16,689 nt of DNA from an uncultured Ruminococcus sp. (GTDB lineage: Bacteria > Bacillota > Clostridia > Oscillospirales > Acutalibacteraceae): contig CACZSM010000135.1 in NCBI GenBank assembly GCA_902783815.1, positions 1-16,689 on the forward strand, written 5' to 3'. How positions within the stretch are numbered: the stretch's first letter is position 1; the number at the start of each line of letters is the position of its first letter. The notes under the pieces were generated by a model, which saw only the letters and a list, made by a program, of their open reading frames with translations, searched no databases and was not told the DNA's origin. The position numbers and the translations under genes were made by a program. Positions 14,707 through 16,689 of the stretch are shown here, one piece after another.

Positions 14707-16143
14707 TTATTCTGAATATCCAAGAAATTTTTTCAGCTTGTTGTCATGGAGAAGATCCTCCTTGTTCAGTCCGAACGAACTGCCCGGAACAATATCAAGA
14801 TAACGATCAAGAAATTCCCCATAGGTTTTTGCCTCAAAGCAATATGGCGTGATAAAGAATTCCCTTGTACCTCCTGTCACACGATCTCCTGCCTGTACTT
14901 CTACTTTATAGTCACCGGTACGAAGCCTTAAAAATGTATATTTTTCGAGGCGCCATCCGTGAATTTCAACGCTGCCGAAAGGAACATCATACAAAGCCAC
15001 CACGGGATTTTCTCTTAGCGCTTCCTGCTGATAATCATTCTCCACTCTTTCAATAAAACTTTCCGCAGTGCCGCAGTCGCAAACATATTGATCCTTTCCG
15101 TAATACCTTACAAATTCCCATTCGCCGTTGATCTGCTTTATTTCATAGTGACACGATTTTTTTAGCTTGTTTTTATCGATCCAGCGGTAATCCTTTCTGA
15201 CATTATTAAATGCCTTTGTAAGATATACCTCTATGTCCTTACCATACTTGAATTTTGCTTCTGGCTCGGAGTTCTGTACGCTCTCTCTGACATATTCACA
15301 CAGGAAATCAACGAACTCATCAGCGGTACTGCCGTCTGTCCATTCATTGATAACATTTTCGCCCATGTATGTACCGTTATCCTGTCCGAAAACATATTGT
15401 CCGTGACGCGGAACTATCACATACTGCGGTCTTTTCTTCATCTGCGCCAGTGTCGCCCACGGATATTCAAGACGGAGCTTTTCAAGTGCTTTTTCGTAAT
15501 AAACATCAATATCCGTTCCGTATCGGAATTTTTCCGGATCCGCTGCCGGATTTTTATTCAGTTCCTTTTCGATTCTTTTTTCTTCTTCTCTTTCTTCTTC
15601 TGCGGTGAAGATATCGTCCGGGCTAAGCGGAGTCCATGCCCATATTTCTTCCATGCTGTAACTGCCGAGCGCCGGCGCGTAAATAAAGGTTCCTTTATTT
15701 TTATCCTCCCACTGATCCCATCTGCCTGCTGCCAATTCCCCGTTTTTCCGTATCAGAAGACAGTATTGTTCGCTTTTCGGAAAATCATTATCCTTTAAAG
15801 ACCTGAAATCCTTGAACTCTACGGTATAGACGCCATCGCCTTTTGGACCCATATTTATAGATCCCATATCTTCATCTTCCAGACATTCAGTAAGATCATA
15901 GCGCTGCAGTGAATGCCATTTTGACACTTCGGAAACATCAACAGTATCAGCTGTTCCCCGGATAAATTTTCCGGATACAGATTTTTTATTTTTGTAATCA
16001 ACCGGATGCCATTCTCCTCCCGTATAACATCCGTCCTTTAATTCCAAAAGACAAAACTCTCCGTACTCCGGCATATTTCCTGCTTCAATATTGTGAAATT
16101 CATTAAAATATAACCTCAGTGTTTTATAGTTGCACTTAAACAT
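14707..16143 (-). CDS. Uncharacterised repeat-built protein
   Basis: This is a 478-aa protein whose function I do not recognise. No signal peptide or membrane segment is apparent, so it is probably cytosolic. Four modules are visible. Two similar N-terminal units (about 12-79 and 109-173) share a pattern of F-x-x-F, EQYCLL or GEFCLL, a GG/AG-x-W turn, a small beta segment and a final W-x-x-L. A charged E/K-rich linker (180-200) follows. Two further similar units (about 205-287 and 297-370) each begin with K-F-[RK]-Y-G-x-D-I-[DE]-V-Y and contain a Y-x-W segment. A C-terminal domain (about 385-478) contains SVEIHGWRLEKY and EFFITPYCFEAKTYGEFL. The frame opens with a GTG at 16155, but GAGGTG is well placed (9 nt) only for the ATG at 16143. 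It converges on glxK. Confidence 0.8.
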   Translation of the reverse strand: MFKCNYKTLRLYFNEFHNIEAGNMPEYGEFCLLELKDGCYTGGEWHPVDYKNKKSVSGKFIRGTADTVDVSEVSKWHSLQRYDLTECLEDEDMGSINMGPKGDGVYTVEFKDFRSLKDNDFPKSEQYCLLIRKNGELAAGRWDQWEDKNKGTFIYAPALGSYSMEEIWAWTPLSPDDIFTAEEEREEEKRIEKELNKNPAADPEKFRYGTDIDVYYEKALEKLRLEYPWATLAQMKKRPQYVIVPRHGQYVFGQDNGTYMGENVINEWTDGSTADEFVDFLCEYVRESVQNSEPEAKFKYGKDIEVYLTKAFNNVRKDYRWIDKNKLKKSCHYEIKQINGEWEFVRYYGKDQYVCDCGTAESFIERVENDYQQEALRENPVVALYDVPFGSVEIHGWRLEKYTFLRLRTGDYKVEVQAGDRVTGGTREFFITPYCFEAKTYGEFLDRYLDIVPGSSFGLNKEDLLHDNKLKKFLGYSE

Positions 16144-16451
16144 AGTTTCATTCACCTCTCCAGAATATTTTATATCTACTAAATTGTAAATAAATATAGG
16201 GTTTCTCTAAAAACCGGGAAACGAATCTGTTTGCGTCAGTCAATTTTTTCGCAGGCGATAAAAAAATCCGCAGTAATACCGTATGTATTGCAAATTCATA
16301 TATCTCCTACATTTCAGAACTTCAATTCATCTTACAGTTTGTTATCAAATTTCTTACAATGTAATATTACCACGAATCCGAAATAATGGCAACAGGGAAC
16401 ACAGGAAAAATCACATAGACAATAAAATATCAGAAGCATCAGTCCTATTAT
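16144..16451. other. AT-rich intergenic region upstream of the 478-aa protein gene
   Basis: About 300 bp with no convincing gene. On the minus strand a possible weak promoter is TTGAAG, a 17-bp spacer and TATATG, ending near 16297. There is a short inverted repeat GGTTT...AAACC around 16200-16217. Nothing else stands out. Confidence 0.4.
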
Positions 16452-16485
16452 TATAAAACGGGAAACCACATTAGCGGCTTCCCGT
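16452..16485 (-). terminator. Terminator of the partial gene at the window end
   Basis: A 10-bp stem, 16485-16476 with 16467-16458 (one G-T pair), followed on the minus strand by TTTATAATAA. It lies 8 nt after the stop codon of the partial CDS. Confidence 0.8.
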
Positions 16486-16492
16486 AATTATT

Positions 16493-16689
16493 TTATTCCC
16501 GATCAATTTTTTCAATTACACACTCATGCTCCTTGCTGTCCTTATCGTAATTGATACCGACAAGCAGGATATTATTGAAACCTGCGAGTGCATCCGGATA
16601 TTTTTTGTTTTTGATCTGAGCGATAGCTGCATCCGCAGTCTTATTCCATTTAAGCTCAACTACCATCGGAGGATAAGCATTTGCATCTA
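16493..16689 (-). CDS. Partial PD-(D/E)XK nuclease-domain protein (DUF1703-like), C-terminus
   Basis: Only the last 64 codons are inside the window; the gene continues past the right edge. The fragment begins DANAYPPMVVELKWNKTADA and runs through QIKNKKYPDAL and a NNILLVGINYDKDSKEHEC segment to the stop. V-V-E-L-K is the E-x-K half of a PD-(D/E)XK nuclease site. This C-terminal pattern is typical of the DUF1703 domain that ends the 'AAA-ATPase-like' proteins common in multiple copies in Clostridia and Bacteroidetes. The ATPase part would lie outside the window, so the full architecture is inferred. It is followed by its own terminator. Confidence 0.85.
   Translation of the reverse strand, partial: DANAYPPMVVELKWNKTADAAIAQIKNKKYPDALAGFNNILLVGINYDKDSKEHECVIEKIDRE

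Noticed and set aside
16240..16299. 19-codon minus-strand ORF after AGGAGATAT, possible leader peptide
   Set aside because: The Shine-Dalgarno is only 3 nt from the ATG, the peptide shows no regulatory codon run, and no attenuator hairpin follows.

Overview
This window comes from a low-to-moderate GC Firmicute of class Clostridia, most likely Ruminococcus or a close Oscillospiraceae relative. The evidence is a six-cysteine SCIFF precursor with its radical SAM maturase, a TIGR04086-type small membrane protein nearby, a tryptophan T-box in front of an undivided trpEGDCFBA cluster, clear AGGAGG-type ribosome binding sites, and sigma-A promoters with 17-bp spacers. The genus is inferred from protein character; no marker gene in the window fixes it.

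Layout. Positions 1-967 hold the ribosomal pair rplM-rpsI on the minus strand behind one strong promoter. Next come a minus-strand HTH plus zinc-ribbon regulator (1175-1939) and a plus-strand TIGR04086-like membrane protein (2128-2502). A 616-bp intergenic stretch follows, full of GC-rich palindromes and a 14-bp minisatellite. The SCIFF/ranthipeptide locus comes next: scfA (3119-3265, 48 aa), an RNA-structured spacer with a strong hairpin, then the maturase scfB (3507-4916). A minus-strand orphan CARF-nuclease of the DUF1887 (Card1/Can2) type occupies 5132-6385, with no other CRISPR component in view.

From 6559 to 14644 there is one long plus-strand unit. It has a sigma-A promoter, a T-box riboswitch whose specifier loop shows UGG (Trp), then trpE, trpG, trpD, trpC, trpF, trpB, trpA and a glycerate kinase. 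The trp genes are tightly packed (ATGA or 8-nt overlaps at three junctions, gaps of 2-42 bp elsewhere). They encode every step from chorismate to tryptophan. The glycerate kinase follows after 60 bp with no visible terminator, so it may be co-transcribed. The window ends with a convergent minus-strand gene for a 478-aa protein of unknown function built from two pairs of internal repeats. Beyond it is the 3' end of a probable PD-(D/E)XK nuclease-domain (DUF1703-like) gene with its own terminator.

The parts most worth attention are the structured scfA-scfB spacer, the stand-alone CARF nuclease beside a core biosynthetic operon, the repeat-built unknown protein, and a short sequence shared just downstream of both minus-strand accessory genes.
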